In this document: in pieces, positions 5,139-5,419 of the stretch | How the letters are laid out: the number at the start of each line of letters is the position of its first letter | Position numbering within the stretch: the stretch's first letter is position 1 | NCBI GenBank assembly: GCA_022571575.1 | Contig: JACZXN010000150.1 | Coordinates: 1-5,419, forward strand | Length of the DNA stretch: 5,419 bases | DNA from: Chloroflexota bacterium | Lineage (GTDB): Bacteria; Chloroflexota; Dehalococcoidia; UBA3495 | Direction: 5' to 3' | The notes under the pieces: generated by a model | What the model was told of the DNA's origin: nothing | Database searches by the model: none | Seen by the model: only the letters and a program-made list of their open reading frames with translations | Position numbers and translations under genes: made by a program

Positions 5139-5408
5139 CTAATCGGGCCCGCCCCGGCGCCCAATCTCCGCCTGCAGCAATCGCACCGCCACCGTGGCGT
5201 AGGCGATGTACTGCTGGGAGGGCAGGTCCAACTCCGTGAATTCCTCCACCTGGTCGATGTCCGCCGGCCCGTCGGGTCCGGGAATATTTTTGAGGTCCAA
5301 TTCCGAGATCTCACCGTCGGGCAGGACCACCACGCACCCCAGTTCGGGCGGCGGCTGAAACCCGGAGCCCGGAGGCAGTTCCAGCTCGATGGCCTGGATC
5401 GTGCTCAT
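5139..5408 (-). CDS. Small acidic protein of unknown function
   Basis: I do not recognise this 89-residue protein. It is strongly acidic: 16 Asp or Glu against 4 Lys or Arg. It has no signal peptide or membrane segment, and a single cysteine (Cys25). The N-terminal third looks like short strands (IQAIELELP, CVVVLPDGEI) split by a proline-rich stretch PPGSGFQPPPE. A loop rich in Gly, Pro and Asp (43-52) follows, then a likely amphipathic helix at about 63-84 (LPSQQYIAYATVAVRLLQAEIG). The ATG at 5408-5406 is the only start I can place and has no clear ribosome binding site, with just 11 upstream bases visible. Codon use is GC-rich like its neighbours, and competing frames are poorer, which supports a real gene. 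It converges on moaC across the repeat cluster, and its operon partners, if any, lie beyond the window. Confidence 0.7.
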   Translation of the reverse strand: MSTIQAIELELPPGSGFQPPPELGCVVVLPDGEISELDLKNIPGPDGPADIDQVEEFTELDLPSQQYIAYATVAVRLLQAEIGRRGGPD

Positions 5409-5419
5409 ACCCAGGAACG

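Overview
This is a GC-rich window with closely packed housekeeping and metabolic genes, bacterial in every respect. The gene content (NADH-quinone oxidoreductase nuoA start, a family III CoA-transferase, ITPase, MoaA, RNase HI, MoaC), the high GC and the presence of three unrelated families of short dispersed repeats would fit an uncultured Chloroflexota lineage (Dehalococcoidia or SAR202-like). This is an inference from general likeness only; nothing here is a decisive taxonomic marker.

Layout. On the left, reading leftwards off the window, is the start of a respiratory complex I operon: nuoA is complete and is followed by the first 37 codons of what is probably nuoB. Its likely promoter, with a perfect extended -10 element, lies in a 226-base divergent spacer, together with three 7-base direct repeats at an exact 12-base period in the nuoA leader. 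Reading rightwards are a family III CoA-transferase, rdgB (XTP/dITP diphosphatase, one base after the CoA-transferase stop), moaA (GTP 3',8-cyclase), rnhA (RNase HI) and moaC (cyclic pyranopterin monophosphate synthase). MoaA and MoaC together convert GTP to cPMP, the first stage of molybdenum cofactor synthesis, and rnhA sits between them. The right end holds a small acidic protein of unknown function on the minus strand, convergent with moaC.

The less ordinary part is the repeat content. A palindromic element has gone into rdgB in frame and adds about 25 residues. Arrays of an AGCTGAN-type heptamer run right up to the start codons of both moaA and rnhA, and the first also supplies the last codons and stop of rdgB. 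A four-run G-quadruplex motif follows the moaC stop directly. About 250 bases of the convergent spacer hold seven copies of a CCGTTCGTGGTGAGC-type repeat, one of them inverted, with paired base changes that suggest a hairpin. I see no defence system, CRISPR array, transposase, tRNA or rRNA, and no clearly new multi-gene system.
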